Below, piece by piece: positions 38,075 through 45,901 of a stretch of 64,000 nucleotides of DNA (the stretch's first letter is position 1; each line of letters begins with the position of its first letter). The notes under the pieces are model-generated. The model had not been told where the DNA came from, did not search any database, and saw only the letters and a program-made list of their open reading frames with translations. A program made the translations under genes and the position numbers. The stretch spans positions 186,001-250,000 of the forward strand of contig NZ_BFBB01000009.1 in NCBI RefSeq assembly GCF_003114855.1, given 5' to 3'. Source of the stretch: Leptospira ryugenii (GTDB taxonomy: Bacteria > Spirochaetota > Leptospiria > Leptospirales > Leptospiraceae).

Positions 38075-38236
38075 ATGAGAGAAGTCATAAAATTATCGTG
38101 CACTACCTGCGAGACTCCTGGTCGATCCACGTATTTTCAAACTAAAAACAAGAAGACAAAGTCGGAAAAATTAGTTACGAAAAAATACTGTAAATTTTGC
38201 CAAAAGCATACAGACCATAAGGAATCCAAAGTCTAA
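38075..38236 (+). CDS. rpmG: 50S ribosomal protein L33
   Basis: A 53-residue ribosomal protein from ATG 38075. It has the characteristic basic stretch and two zinc-ribbon cysteine pairs: Cys9/Cys12 and Cys39/Cys42 (the C+ form). A start further upstream would add unrelated residues and overlap the transporter gene. It is followed after 6 bases by a DksA-like gene, so two translation-related or transcription-related factors share a transcript. Confidence 0.93.
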   Translation: MREVIKLSCTTCETPGRSTYFQTKNKKTKSEKLVTKKYCKFCQKHTDHKESKV

Positions 38237-38242
38237 TCAGAA

Positions 38243-38710
38243 ATGGCAAAACAAGCAGCAAAGTCAGTAGAGAAGGGTGTAGACAAAAAGTTCATTGAGG
38301 AAGTGAAAGAGCTTCTCCAAGAGAAAAAGGAGTCTCTCCTCATTAAATTGAACCAATGGGAAGACACGAGCTCTCCTTCTGGCCTAAAGGAAATGGGCGA
38401 CATTGCTGACATTGCGTCTGAGTTGAATTTTGAAGCCTTGAGTTCTGTTTTGACAGAAAATGAAATCGAAACTTTGAAAGAGATCGAATATGCTCTGGAA
38501 AAGATCGAAAATGGCTCTTATGGGATTTGCGAAGGCACAGGCAAAAAGATCCCAGTCGCCCGTTTGAAGGCCATTCCGTGGACCCGATACACGGTAGAAT
38601 ATGCTGAACAGATTGCAAAAAGCAAAGCTAGGTCTGGCAATAACTACCATAGAATGGATACCCTCTCTTCTTACCCAAGCACCTCGATGGATATGGACTC
38701 CTTAGAATAA
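38243..38710 (+). CDS. TraR/DksA-family protein with degenerate zinc finger
   Basis: A 155-residue protein with a long coiled coil and the DxxDxA tip (Asp53, Asp56, Ala58) used by DksA to reach the RNA polymerase secondary channel. The C-terminal zinc finger keeps only Cys96 (YGICEGTGKK); the other three cysteine positions are replaced, so no zinc site is expected. DksA modulates transcription with ppGpp in well-studied relatives. Whether this protein does so is unknown. It sits directly after rpmG. Confidence 0.88.
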   Translation: MAKQAAKSVEKGVDKKFIEEVKELLQEKKESLLIKLNQWEDTSSPSGLKEMGDIADIASELNFEALSSVLTENEIETLKEIEYALEKIENGSYGICEGTGKKIPVARLKAIPWTRYTVEYAEQIAKSKARSGNNYHRMDTLSSYPSTSMDMDSLE

Positions 38711-38765
38711 GGAGTCTTCAAATTTAAATTGCATTCTACTCCAAAACCTGTATCCACAAAGGATA

Positions 38766-40841
38766 GTGGTATACCTTCAGCGTTTTAAAAAAGTTCCTTG
38801 GGAAGCCGTACTGTTCTTCAGTTTCCTTTCCTATTTCACATTTTCCTTGTATCGTTTCGTTTTCCCTCTCCAAACCAATTGGTTTGTGCCTAGTTTTCTC
38901 TTTCAATTTTCCTTTGCCTTTTTCCCTCAACTCTATGGAAGAAAATTTGGACGTATTTTCACTGCGATTGGAGCTATCCTTCTCACGCGAGTTGGTGATG
39001 CTTTTGAGGTCACAGCTAGCTTTTACTTACATGATTTGGTCGGACTCTTTTTAGGGTCCATTTTAGGCATCGTTTTAAGGGAAATTTTACTTGTGATGAG
39101 CGGGCAAGGGGAGTCTGAACTGCCCAAACAATCCGATCAAATTGTAACCCAATGGAAGATTCGAAACCCTGTGAGCATCCAACAACCTAGTTTATTTTTC
39201 TATACCCCCACTTACATATTATTGTGGTTAGTTGTTCTCTTGTTTTGTGTTTATTTGCAAGGATATGGGTTTAGCTCTATCACACAGTTCCAGGTACCAG
39301 AATACCAATACCTGCCAGGTATTTCTTCGAGAACCTTTATGTCCGTGCCGACAACTATCTTCTTGGCATTATTTTTGCCTATACTCTACTTTTTTGCGGA
39401 AGAGAGATTTCATATCAGCCACCAAAGGGATTCGATCAGAAAGCATTTGTTATTCGGAATTCTATTAGGATTTTTAATTCAGTTATTTGTTATTTTCATG
39501 CAATCCCACTATTCATTCGGTTTTTTCACCAAAGGATCTGGAACATCCGTTGGAGCAAAACGGGCACCTGGAATGTTTATCGATTCAGGTTCTTCTTCCT
39601 GGATTGTTCCTACTCTTGCTTTATTTTTCCTTTTCTTTTTATATGAGAAATACAAAAAGTCTAAAGACCGCTTTGGTTACTTTTTGATCCTTCCTCTAGT
39701 TCTCTTGGTATCTGATCTTGGGCTATCACAGGCAAAAACTTTTTGGGCGATTTGGCTTCCTAGCTTGTTTGTTTTTTTGATTTTTTCTGTGACAAAAAAA
39801 CTAATCAAAGTCAATTTATATTTACACATAACGCGCGCTATATGTATTATTGTATTGCCTTTACTTCTCGTTGCTATTTTGTATGGTTTTTCAAAACTAC
39901 CTACAGATTCAGTTCTAAAAGAATTTGGTGTTCGATATGTAAACTTTCAGTCAGCCTTCATGCAGAAAAAAGGATGGGAGGCTCTAAAAGATTTAGATGA
40001 GACTCGTTTTGATTTGATTGAGGTTTCATGGGCGAGTTTTAAGGAATCTCCGACTTTTGGGAAGGGCTTAGGTTCTCTTCCCATTCTTTTACGGGAAGGA
40101 AAAGGAAAACAATTGAAGACAGACCTCGTTGATGTGCCACCTAATTTTGGTTTAGCGATTCTTCATGACTTGGGAGTGGTCGGGTCGATTTTGGTCTTAT
40201 TGTTTGTAGCCTTGACTGTCTGGGAAAGGTCTGCCTATCTATCATTCCTATTTTTGGTAGTTCCCTTTCAATTTGGGATGATGGTGCAACATCCAGATGG
40301 CGCATTTGTTGCCTTGTGTTTATTGTTTTACCCGCTAGCTGATGTGAGCCAGAAAGTTAGGCAATTGCGATATACAAATTGGTTTCGGTATATGGTGATC
40401 ATACTCTCAATCGGTCTTCCACTTCACTATCTCTTATTTTTTACCCAGGATTTGATCGGGAAGGGAACGGGCTCGGACTTTCGAAAGAAGGAAATAGGTT
40501 CATACCAGACCTTTGTTTCCGTGTATGCGAGCGATACATTCCCCTTCCATCAATTCCATACTAGAGGTGTGGAATGGAAATTGGCGAAATCCTTCGCAAG
40601 CGGAAAAAAGACCTTAGAGATCCTTGGAGAATCGGACCAACAGAGCTTTGAATTGTTTTGGTTGAACCAAAAGAAAGAACTCTTGTCACAGCAATTGGCA
40701 GAATTGCAAAAGGAAAATGTCTACATATGGAAAGGAGAAATCCCCGGAGGCAGTGAATACCTTAAGATTCTTAGAAAGGGTGGTCATTTTTTTTCATTGC
40801 ATCCCAATTACTTCCTGCCGTCTGGTGAGATTCGTCTGTAA
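38766..40841 (+). CDS. O-antigen ligase/polymerase-like membrane protein
   Basis: A 691-residue protein with about 12-14 hydrophobic helices. The central part resembles the Wzy_C/O-antigen ligase family, including a large periplasmic loop and a GKGLGSLP motif near residue 437. The C-terminal 130 residues are soluble. It probably transfers or polymerises a sugar polymer on the periplasmic side. It is not in a visible LPS gene cluster. The start is GTG at 38766 with an AAAGGA upstream. Confidence 0.72.
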   Translation: MVYLQRFKKVPWEAVLFFSFLSYFTFSLYRFVFPLQTNWFVPSFLFQFSFAFFPQLYGRKFGRIFTAIGAILLTRVGDAFEVTASFYLHDLVGLFLGSILGIVLREILLVMSGQGESELPKQSDQIVTQWKIRNPVSIQQPSLFFYTPTYILLWLVVLLFCVYLQGYGFSSITQFQVPEYQYLPGISSRTFMSVPTTIFLALFLPILYFFAEERFHISHQRDSIRKHLLFGILLGFLIQLFVIFMQSHYSFGFFTKGSGTSVGAKRAPGMFIDSGSSSWIVPTLALFFLFFLYEKYKKSKDRFGYFLILPLVLLVSDLGLSQAKTFWAIWLPSLFVFLIFSVTKKLIKVNLYLHITRAICIIVLPLLLVAILYGFSKLPTDSVLKEFGVRYVNFQSAFMQKKGWEALKDLDETRFDLIEVSWASFKESPTFGKGLGSLPILLREGKGKQLKTDLVDVPPNFGLAILHDLGVVGSILVLLFVALTVWERSAYLSFLFLVVPFQFGMMVQHPDGAFVALCLLFYPLADVSQKVRQLRYTNWFRYMVIILSIGLPLHYLLFFTQDLIGKGTGSDFRKKEIGSYQTFVSVYASDTFPFHQFHTRGVEWKLAKSFASGKKTLEILGESDQQSFELFWLNQKKELLSQQLAELQKENVYIWKGEIPGGSEYLKILRKGGHFFSLHPNYFLPSGEIRL

Positions 40842-40845
40842 GTTG

Positions 40846-42000
40846 TTAAGGTAAACTTTTTAGTAGGGCACGGTTGTCTGTTTTTCCATTGGGTAACTTT
40901 GGAAGGCTCTCCATTTCTATGATTTCGTCTGGGAGTAAACTCTTTGGAAGTTCAGCCTGCATGGTCTCCAAAAAAGATCCTTTCATCTTACCTCCCACAT
41001 AAAAACAGTACACTCTGTCTTCGCCGCCAACGGATTTTGATGCACAGAAGATTTCCTTCATTTCATGGTCTAGACTTTGGATTAAATTTTCAATATGGTC
41101 GAGAGATACTCTTTTCCCTTTCCGTTTGATGATACGATCCACTCGTCCATGGAGATTCCATTGGTCTTCATTCAGTTCCCCTGCATCGCCTGTCTCGTAA
41201 AATCCATTTTCGTCTAAGAGGGATTCTGCTATCCAATGGTCTCCCGAATCTTTGAAAGCTCTTTTGGAGATAAATGGACTCTTTACTTGGAGTATGGATT
41301 GGCCATCTATCCATTTGCTCTTTGGTTCCACACTAGCTAACAAATAAAATCTTGCTTCAAACAATGGATCCCGAACGCCCATAGCTCCTGTTTCCGTTGA
41401 TCCATAGATTTCTTGCACAGAATAGTGACCCATCTCTCGTATTCGTTTGGCCAAGGGTACGGGGAACTTTGCTCCAGAACTGAGAATTTTTTGGGGTAGG
41501 TTTTGCTTTTCTTGCAGGTTCCGATCAATGAGATAGGGGATGGAGACCAGTAGATCATGTTTGGATTTTTCAGATGGCAAGCCATCTTTTGGATCTCGAA
41601 AAGCATGTAAAAAAATCGGCTTTCCTAAGGTTTTGGGGATCAGATAGCCCCATAGAAGACCGTACAAATGGCAGAGGGGCACAGAAACAAAGAATCTATC
41701 GATCTCCGATAGCTTCCATGCTAAGGCTGAGGCATCGATCCAAAAGTCCACTTCTGCTCTCAATTCCGCGAGGGATTTTTCCACCAATTTGATGGTGCCA
41801 GTGGAACCAGAAGTCGCCATCCAGAAATGACCGTCTTCCGCTGAGGGAAGTTTGTGCAAACTTGTTTGGAGTTGGGAATGGAGAGAGGTTCCTTCCCATT
41901 TCGGATCTATGAGAATGGGGCTTGTCTTTCCCATTGCCAATGCAGTTTCCCATGCTCCCGAAAGGAAGTAATCTGTATTGGCAAAGATAAGTTCAGGCAT
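40846..42000 (-). CDS. AMP-binding (adenylate-forming) enzyme
   Basis: A 384-residue acyl-CoA synthetase/adenylation-type enzyme from ATG 42000. It shows the SGSTGTIK phosphate-binding loop near residue 63, a GSTETG motif, ETGDAGELN, the hinge GRVDRIIKRKGKRVS and the C-terminal PNGKTDNRALLK with the catalytic Lys. It activates a carboxylic acid as an adenylate; it is shorter than most fatty-acyl-CoA ligases. A menE or acyl-carrier-type role is possible but unproven. Longer readings would run into the end of the LruC-like gene. Confidence 0.82.
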   Translation of the reverse strand: MPELIFANTDYFLSGAWETALAMGKTSPILIDPKWEGTSLHSQLQTSLHKLPSAEDGHFWMATSGSTGTIKLVEKSLAELRAEVDFWIDASALAWKLSEIDRFFVSVPLCHLYGLLWGYLIPKTLGKPIFLHAFRDPKDGLPSEKSKHDLLVSIPYLIDRNLQEKQNLPQKILSSGAKFPVPLAKRIREMGHYSVQEIYGSTETGAMGVRDPLFEARFYLLASVEPKSKWIDGQSILQVKSPFISKRAFKDSGDHWIAESLLDENGFYETGDAGELNEDQWNLHGRVDRIIKRKGKRVSLDHIENLIQSLDHEMKEIFCASKSVGGEDRVYCFYVGGKMKGSFLETMQAELPKSLLPDEIIEMESLPKLPNGKTDNRALLKSLP

Positions 42001-42007
42001 GGTACAA

Positions 42008-42042
42008 AGAAAAACCCCCCCAAGGTGCTTGGGAAGGGTTTC
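42008..42042 (-). terminator. Intrinsic terminator of the LruC-like gene
   Basis: On the minus strand AACCC and CCCAAG pair with CTTGGG and GGGTT around a CAC loop, followed by TTTTTCTTT. It lies 29 bases beyond the LruC-like stop and 8 bases before the AMP-binding gene start, separating the two transcription units. Confidence 0.75.
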
Positions 42043-42070
42043 TCCTATGGCTTCGTGCGAAAAACCGAAA

Positions 42071-43765
42071 CTAAGCGGATTTTTTCGTAGCTCGTTTTTT
42101 GAAAAGGAAGCCCATAGCAGCTCCGAGAACAATCAAACTTGCTGAGATTTCAAAGATATTGGACTTCACTGCCTTTACTAGGTAGGCTGAAAATCCAGTC
42201 TCTGTATAGAAATCCTTTACCTTTACTATGTAGGTTGGATTTGTCACTTGGGTATACCAATCTTTGTGTTGGACACCGAAAGACTCCGCCCAAGTATTGA
42301 AGTAGGCATAGCCAGTAGAAGAAGCTTTTCGGATATCAGAACCAGCCGTTGGGTGGTTGAAGACACCAGGAACGATAATGGCCCAAGGGAAGCCTTTGGA
42401 GTCTATATAAACATCTTTACCACTGCCATCAAACACAAAGCCTGGGCGGTAGATTTGTCGGTATACGCCATTTGTTTTTTGGTTGAAGGCTAAGAAGTAA
42501 TTGAGGTGTCCCCCAACAGTATTCTTTGCAGTATTTAAATCAACAGCTTGGTCGAAAGTGATCGTAATATTTGCCGTCACTCCTCTCACAAAATCGTTTG
42601 CTGTGAAGCTTGCATTGGGTGCTGGAGAGTTTTGCTTTCCGAACAAAGTTTTGTCTGAGCTAGGTAAAATCAAAATACCTGTTTTGAGGGCTTGAGCACT
42701 CAAGTTCCCACCCGTACAGTCTCCCGAGGCGCCTGACACGTATTTTGTTGCGCCAGCACATCCAGACCAAGGGTTACCAGATCCATCTACATAGGAGATT
42801 TGGACAGTAGCTGCAGAGTTTACATCCAACTTCAATCGAAGTTCGTGGTTATAACCTGCTCCTTTTCCTACGTGTGTGAATATCCCTCGGATCTCTTTCA
42901 CTTTATTGTCTGGAGTTTTGTCCATTTCAGTGCTAAATACAGTGGTGTGGTCGTTAAGATCCGCATCCCCAGCATTTGGGAATAAATCTTCGAAGGCAAT
43001 TGTGTATCTTCCCGAACGTGCGGTAGAAGATAGATTTGGGTCTTCCGGAAATTCATCGTAAAGGTTGGCAACACCATCACAATCTGTGTCCACTGCCGCA
43101 ACACAGCCGTTCACTGGTTGGAACTGGTCGGCAACTAAATTGACTGTTGGTGAAACGATGACGGTTCCATTGTTATTGGACAATTGGATAGGAGCCGAAC
43201 CTGTAATTTCCTCTACTTGGCCTGTGCTTGGGTTCACTCCAACGACACTGATGGCAACCTCTACAACAGTCGGCGGAACCGAAATATTGATCGTAGCAGA
43301 ACCATTGGCATCGGTATTTCCTTGGCCAAGAACATTGGTTTCTCCAGTAGAATTTTCTGAGATCGTGACAGGTGCGTTTGCGATCGGGCCCGCTTCGTTT
43401 TGCAAATTAACTGTGATGGGCACGGTAACATTTGTTTCAAAGTTAAAGCCACCATTGGCTGTTGTCTGGTTCACAACGGTAGTGGTTGTGGTAGAGGTAA
43501 CGGTAGTAGGGCTGGTCTCCGTTGTGCTGCCTGTGCCTCCCGTGGAACTACCACTTGAGCTGCCAGAGCTAGTGCCTGTAGTCGCAGTGGCATCTAATCC
43601 TACTACCGAAAAGGTGTTCGAGTCTGCCGAAGTTGGCGCCTGTGTGCTAGAAGAATTGCTATCTCCGCCTAACAAACCTGGAGGGAGAAGAAGTAATCCT
43701 TTTTTCTTGTTGGAACAAGCCAAAAAGAGAAAGGGAATCACGAGTATGATGAGCGTCTTTTTCAT
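42071..43765 (-). CDS. LruC-domain lipoprotein with C-terminal membrane anchor
   Basis: A 564-residue exported lipoprotein. The lipobox ends at Cys17 (FLAC), followed by a Ser/Thr/Gly/Val low-complexity linker (about 45-105), a beta-rich region with a DTDCDG calcium-binding-like motif near 232, and the LruC domain starting near GRYTIAFEDLFPNAGDADLND. LruC is a leptospiral lipoprotein antigen of recurrent uveitis, and the domain occurs in other bacterial surface proteins. The C-terminus is a hydrophobic helix followed by FKKRATKK, resembling a sorting signal, which is unusual for a lipoprotein. A strong promoter and AGGTAGGA ribosome site precede it. Confidence 0.82.
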   Translation of the reverse strand: MKKTLIILVIPFLFLACSNKKKGLLLLPPGLLGGDSNSSSTQAPTSADSNTFSVVGLDATATTGTSSGSSSGSSTGGTGSTTETSPTTVTSTTTTTVVNQTTANGGFNFETNVTVPITVNLQNEAGPIANAPVTISENSTGETNVLGQGNTDANGSATINISVPPTVVEVAISVVGVNPSTGQVEEITGSAPIQLSNNNGTVIVSPTVNLVADQFQPVNGCVAAVDTDCDGVANLYDEFPEDPNLSSTARSGRYTIAFEDLFPNAGDADLNDHTTVFSTEMDKTPDNKVKEIRGIFTHVGKGAGYNHELRLKLDVNSAATVQISYVDGSGNPWSGCAGATKYVSGASGDCTGGNLSAQALKTGILILPSSDKTLFGKQNSPAPNASFTANDFVRGVTANITITFDQAVDLNTAKNTVGGHLNYFLAFNQKTNGVYRQIYRPGFVFDGSGKDVYIDSKGFPWAIIVPGVFNHPTAGSDIRKASSTGYAYFNTWAESFGVQHKDWYTQVTNPTYIVKVKDFYTETGFSAYLVKAVKSNIFEISASLIVLGAAMGFLFKKRATKKSA

Positions 43766-43787
43766 ATAAATGGTTCCTACCTAGTAA

Positions 43788-43816
43788 ATATTACGACAAA
43801 AATTGGATTTTGACAA
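43788..43816 (-). promoter_or_regulatory. Predicted sigma-70 promoter of the LruC-like gene
   Basis: On the minus strand TTGTCA (43811-43816) lies 17 bases from TAATAT (43788-43793), a close match to consensus at both boxes. The start codon is 23 bases beyond the -10 box, with AGGTAGGA between. Confidence 0.65.
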
Positions 43817-43924
43817 GCCTCTCTCCAAAAAAATGAGGGATTTTCATAGGAAATCCTAGCATTTGTACGGTACTAAGCCTATTTTTTTTTCTCATTTAGG
43901 AACTATGTCCCGAAAAGAGAACAG

Positions 43925-44284
43925 TTACCCAAACTCATCAGAGGGCCAAAGGCCTTCTGGGAGAAGGGCAGATGTTTTGATTTTGGCATTGGCTCCTGCA
44001 ATGTATAGGTAAAAAGAGTAGGTTTCGTCGAAAATCCTTTCGTATACCCCGAGATGGGTCTCTTCGTAGGCATCCAAAACTTCCCAGTCTGAGTCAGGCA
44101 GAAGGTGGATCTCTCCCCAAACCGAGCTCCCCCATTTGGGAAGAAGGATCGGATATCTCTCATACTCATACATTTCATAGCCAAAAATCCTCACATTCTT
44201 TCGCAGGACAAAAGCCTTTGGCAAAGCTGATCGGATCCGAACAGCATCCTTTAAGCTTCCATAGACGAAAAGATTCCCAATCAT
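43925..44284 (-). CDS. Gamma-glutamylcyclotransferase-like protein
   Basis: A 119-residue protein with the FVYGSLKD motif near the N-terminus and the later LDAYEETHLGVYER segment typical of the GGCT/AIG2 fold. Family members cleave gamma-glutamyl-amino acids or act as gamma-glutamylamine cyclotransferases. It is the usual length of the small bacterial versions. The gene lies 3 bases downstream of menG and is likely co-transcribed. Confidence 0.85.
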   Translation of the reverse strand: MIGNLFVYGSLKDAVRIRSALPKAFVLRKNVRIFGYEMYEYERYPILLPKWGSSVWGEIHLLPDSDWEVLDAYEETHLGVYERIFDETYSFYLYIAGANAKIKTSALLPEGLWPSDEFG

Positions 44285-44287
44285 CTA

Positions 44288-45019
44288 TCAAGATTTCTTC
44301 GCTATATGTGCTACGGCGTTCCCAAAGACAAAATTTCGGTAGCGAACTTCCTTAAACCCCATACCGACAAGAATTTTGAGAAGGGTATCTTGGTCAGGGT
44401 AGGTCGTGGAAGAATGAGGTAGATAATCAAACATTTCATGTTGGGAACCAAAGATTAAGTAGCCAAAGATAGGAACGATTTTGAAAAAATAAAAGTCTGC
44501 AAAGAACTTCAAGAATTTTGGCTTTACCTTACCTACATCCAAATTTATGAAAACGCCATCTGGCTTTAGAATGCGGTGTATTTCTTTTAAGCACTTATGT
44601 AGGTCTGAGACATTTCGTAAACCAAAACCCATACTGACAAAGTCGACAGAACCATCAGAAAAATCTTTCAAGTTCATTGCATCACCTACGATGAGTTTTA
44701 CGGTATCATCTTCGTTTAATTTATGCTTGGCGTACGAGAGCATATTTTCGGAAAAATCCAATCCTATTATTTGAACTGTCTTTGGGAATGTCTCACGGAG
44801 CCTTTTTGTAATGTCACCAGTCCCACAGCATAAGTCCAGACCCACTGTCGGCTTTTCTGTGTTGGTTTTGATTTGATCGACGAGCCAATTTTTCCAATTT
44901 CGGTGTAAGAAAAAACTATTCCAATCATTGAATCTGTCATAGGCTTTTGCAATGTCATCAAAATTGGATTTTACATATTCAGGTTTCTTTTCAGGGCTGG
45001 GTAATTGATACTGGCTCAT
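44288..45019 (-). CDS. menG: Demethylmenaquinone/ubiquinone methyltransferase
   Basis: A 243-residue UbiE/MenG methyltransferase starting at ATG 45019. Motifs: YDRFNDWNSFFLHRNWK near residue 26, LDLCCGTGDITKRL near residue 58, and FGLRNVSD near residue 130, all family-diagnostic. It methylates demethylmenaquinone in the last step of menaquinone synthesis, with SAM as donor. Leptospira use menaquinone, so menG fits better than ubiE. It is divergent from the ExbB gene with a 16-base gap. Confidence 0.93.
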   Translation of the reverse strand: MSQYQLPSPEKKPEYVKSNFDDIAKAYDRFNDWNSFFLHRNWKNWLVDQIKTNTEKPTVGLDLCCGTGDITKRLRETFPKTVQIIGLDFSENMLSYAKHKLNEDDTVKLIVGDAMNLKDFSDGSVDFVSMGFGLRNVSDLHKCLKEIHRILKPDGVFINLDVGKVKPKFLKFFADFYFFKIVPIFGYLIFGSQHEMFDYLPHSSTTYPDQDTLLKILVGMGFKEVRYRNFVFGNAVAHIAKKS

Positions 45020-45035
45020 AGTAGGCTTTTCTTCC

Positions 45036-45494
45036 ATGAATGGGACAATTTCGCAGGGTGCAAATTTCATTTTAGTTGTATTGGGAATATTTTCTATCTT
45101 GGGTTTGGGAACTTTTCTCTACCTCATCAAAGAAATGCAAAAAGCAAAATCCAATCTCAAGAGAGCGACAGGAGTTTCCAGCCAAAGGGAAGAGGAAGAC
45201 TTTGATCTTGAAGTTGCCAATATTGAGATGGCACTCGATTGGTTTCCTTCCTTTGCTTCGATTGCAATGCTACTTGGGCTTTTGGGAACGGTACTTGGAA
45301 TTTATACCTCATTTTCGGAGATGCAAGCAGCTGGTAAGGCGACTATGGATGTACTCGCTGGTGGTATCAAAGATGCCTTATTGACGACAATCGTAGGTTT
45401 ACTGGTTGCGATCCCATTCCAGATCTACTCACAAATATTAGAATCCCTTTTCTTTAAACTAAAGGAATCTCATATCAGGAGCAAAAAGAGCTGA
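45036..45494 (+). CDS. exbB: MotA/TolQ/ExbB-type proton channel protein
   Basis: A 152-residue short ExbB-like protein with an N-terminal membrane helix, a cytoplasmic basic loop, and two C-terminal helices with AMLLGLLGTVLGIYTSF and GIKDALLTTIVGLLVAIP, the conserved channel motifs. It partners ExbD to convert the proton gradient into mechanical force across the periplasm. Length is well below classical ExbB (about 240). The ExbD gene starts 1 base after its stop. No TonB gene is adjacent. Confidence 0.9.
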   Translation: MNGTISQGANFILVVLGIFSILGLGTFLYLIKEMQKAKSNLKRATGVSSQREEEDFDLEVANIEMALDWFPSFASIAMLLGLLGTVLGIYTSFSEMQAAGKATMDVLAGGIKDALLTTIVGLLVAIPFQIYSQILESLFFKLKESHIRSKKS

Positions 45495-45495
45495 T

Positions 45496-45897
45496 ATGAG
45501 CTCTCTTCGTAGAAAGAGAAGGTCCAATTTGGATCTAAGCAGTCTTTTAGATATACTTTTTATATTGCTAATTTTTCTGATGCTATCGGTTCGTTTTACC
45601 GATTTGCACTCGTTTATAGAATTGGATTTGCCATCTGTCGAATCACAGAGTTTAGGCGACCAAAAATCCAGAATCTTAATTAGTATCAAAAATAATGAAA
45701 CTTTTTTTTTGAATCAAACTGAACTAGAGAAAGATCTATTCTATAAAGAATTGAATCTTAAAATCAGTGCAGATAATAAAATGATGGTAGTGCTCGAATT
45801 AGAAAAAAAAGTCCCGTTCTATCTTTTTCTAGAGGTATCGGAGTTTTTGAAAAAGAGAGGGGTTAACCAAGTCCAGATACTCACAAAGAACCCTTAA
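45496..45897 (+). CDS. exbD: ExbD/TolR-family protein
   Basis: A 133-residue protein with one N-terminal helix (LSSLLDILFILLIFLML), whose early Asp (DLSSLLDI) is the conserved proton-carrying aspartate, followed by a short periplasmic domain. It pairs with the adjacent ExbB-like protein. The system could drive TonB-dependent uptake or a Tol-like function; the partner is outside this window. Its end is 4 bases from the convergent histidine kinase. Confidence 0.88.
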   Translation: MSSLRRKRRSNLDLSSLLDILFILLIFLMLSVRFTDLHSFIELDLPSVESQSLGDQKSRILISIKNNETFFLNQTELEKDLFYKELNLKISADNKMMVVLELEKKVPFYLFLEVSEFLKKRGVNQVQILTKNP

Positions 45898-45901
45898 GCA
45901 T

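Noticed and set aside
42001..42132. N-terminal extension of the AMP-binding enzyme
   Set aside because: It crosses the intrinsic terminator and the end of the LruC-like gene. The ATG at 42000 is followed by family-typical sequence.
43065..43769. A 234-codon open frame antisense to the LruC-like gene
   Set aside because: It mirrors the low-complexity Thr/Ser/Gly linker, which rarely gives stops on the opposite strand. It has no recognisable domain, and the opposite gene is well supported by lipobox, promoter and terminator.
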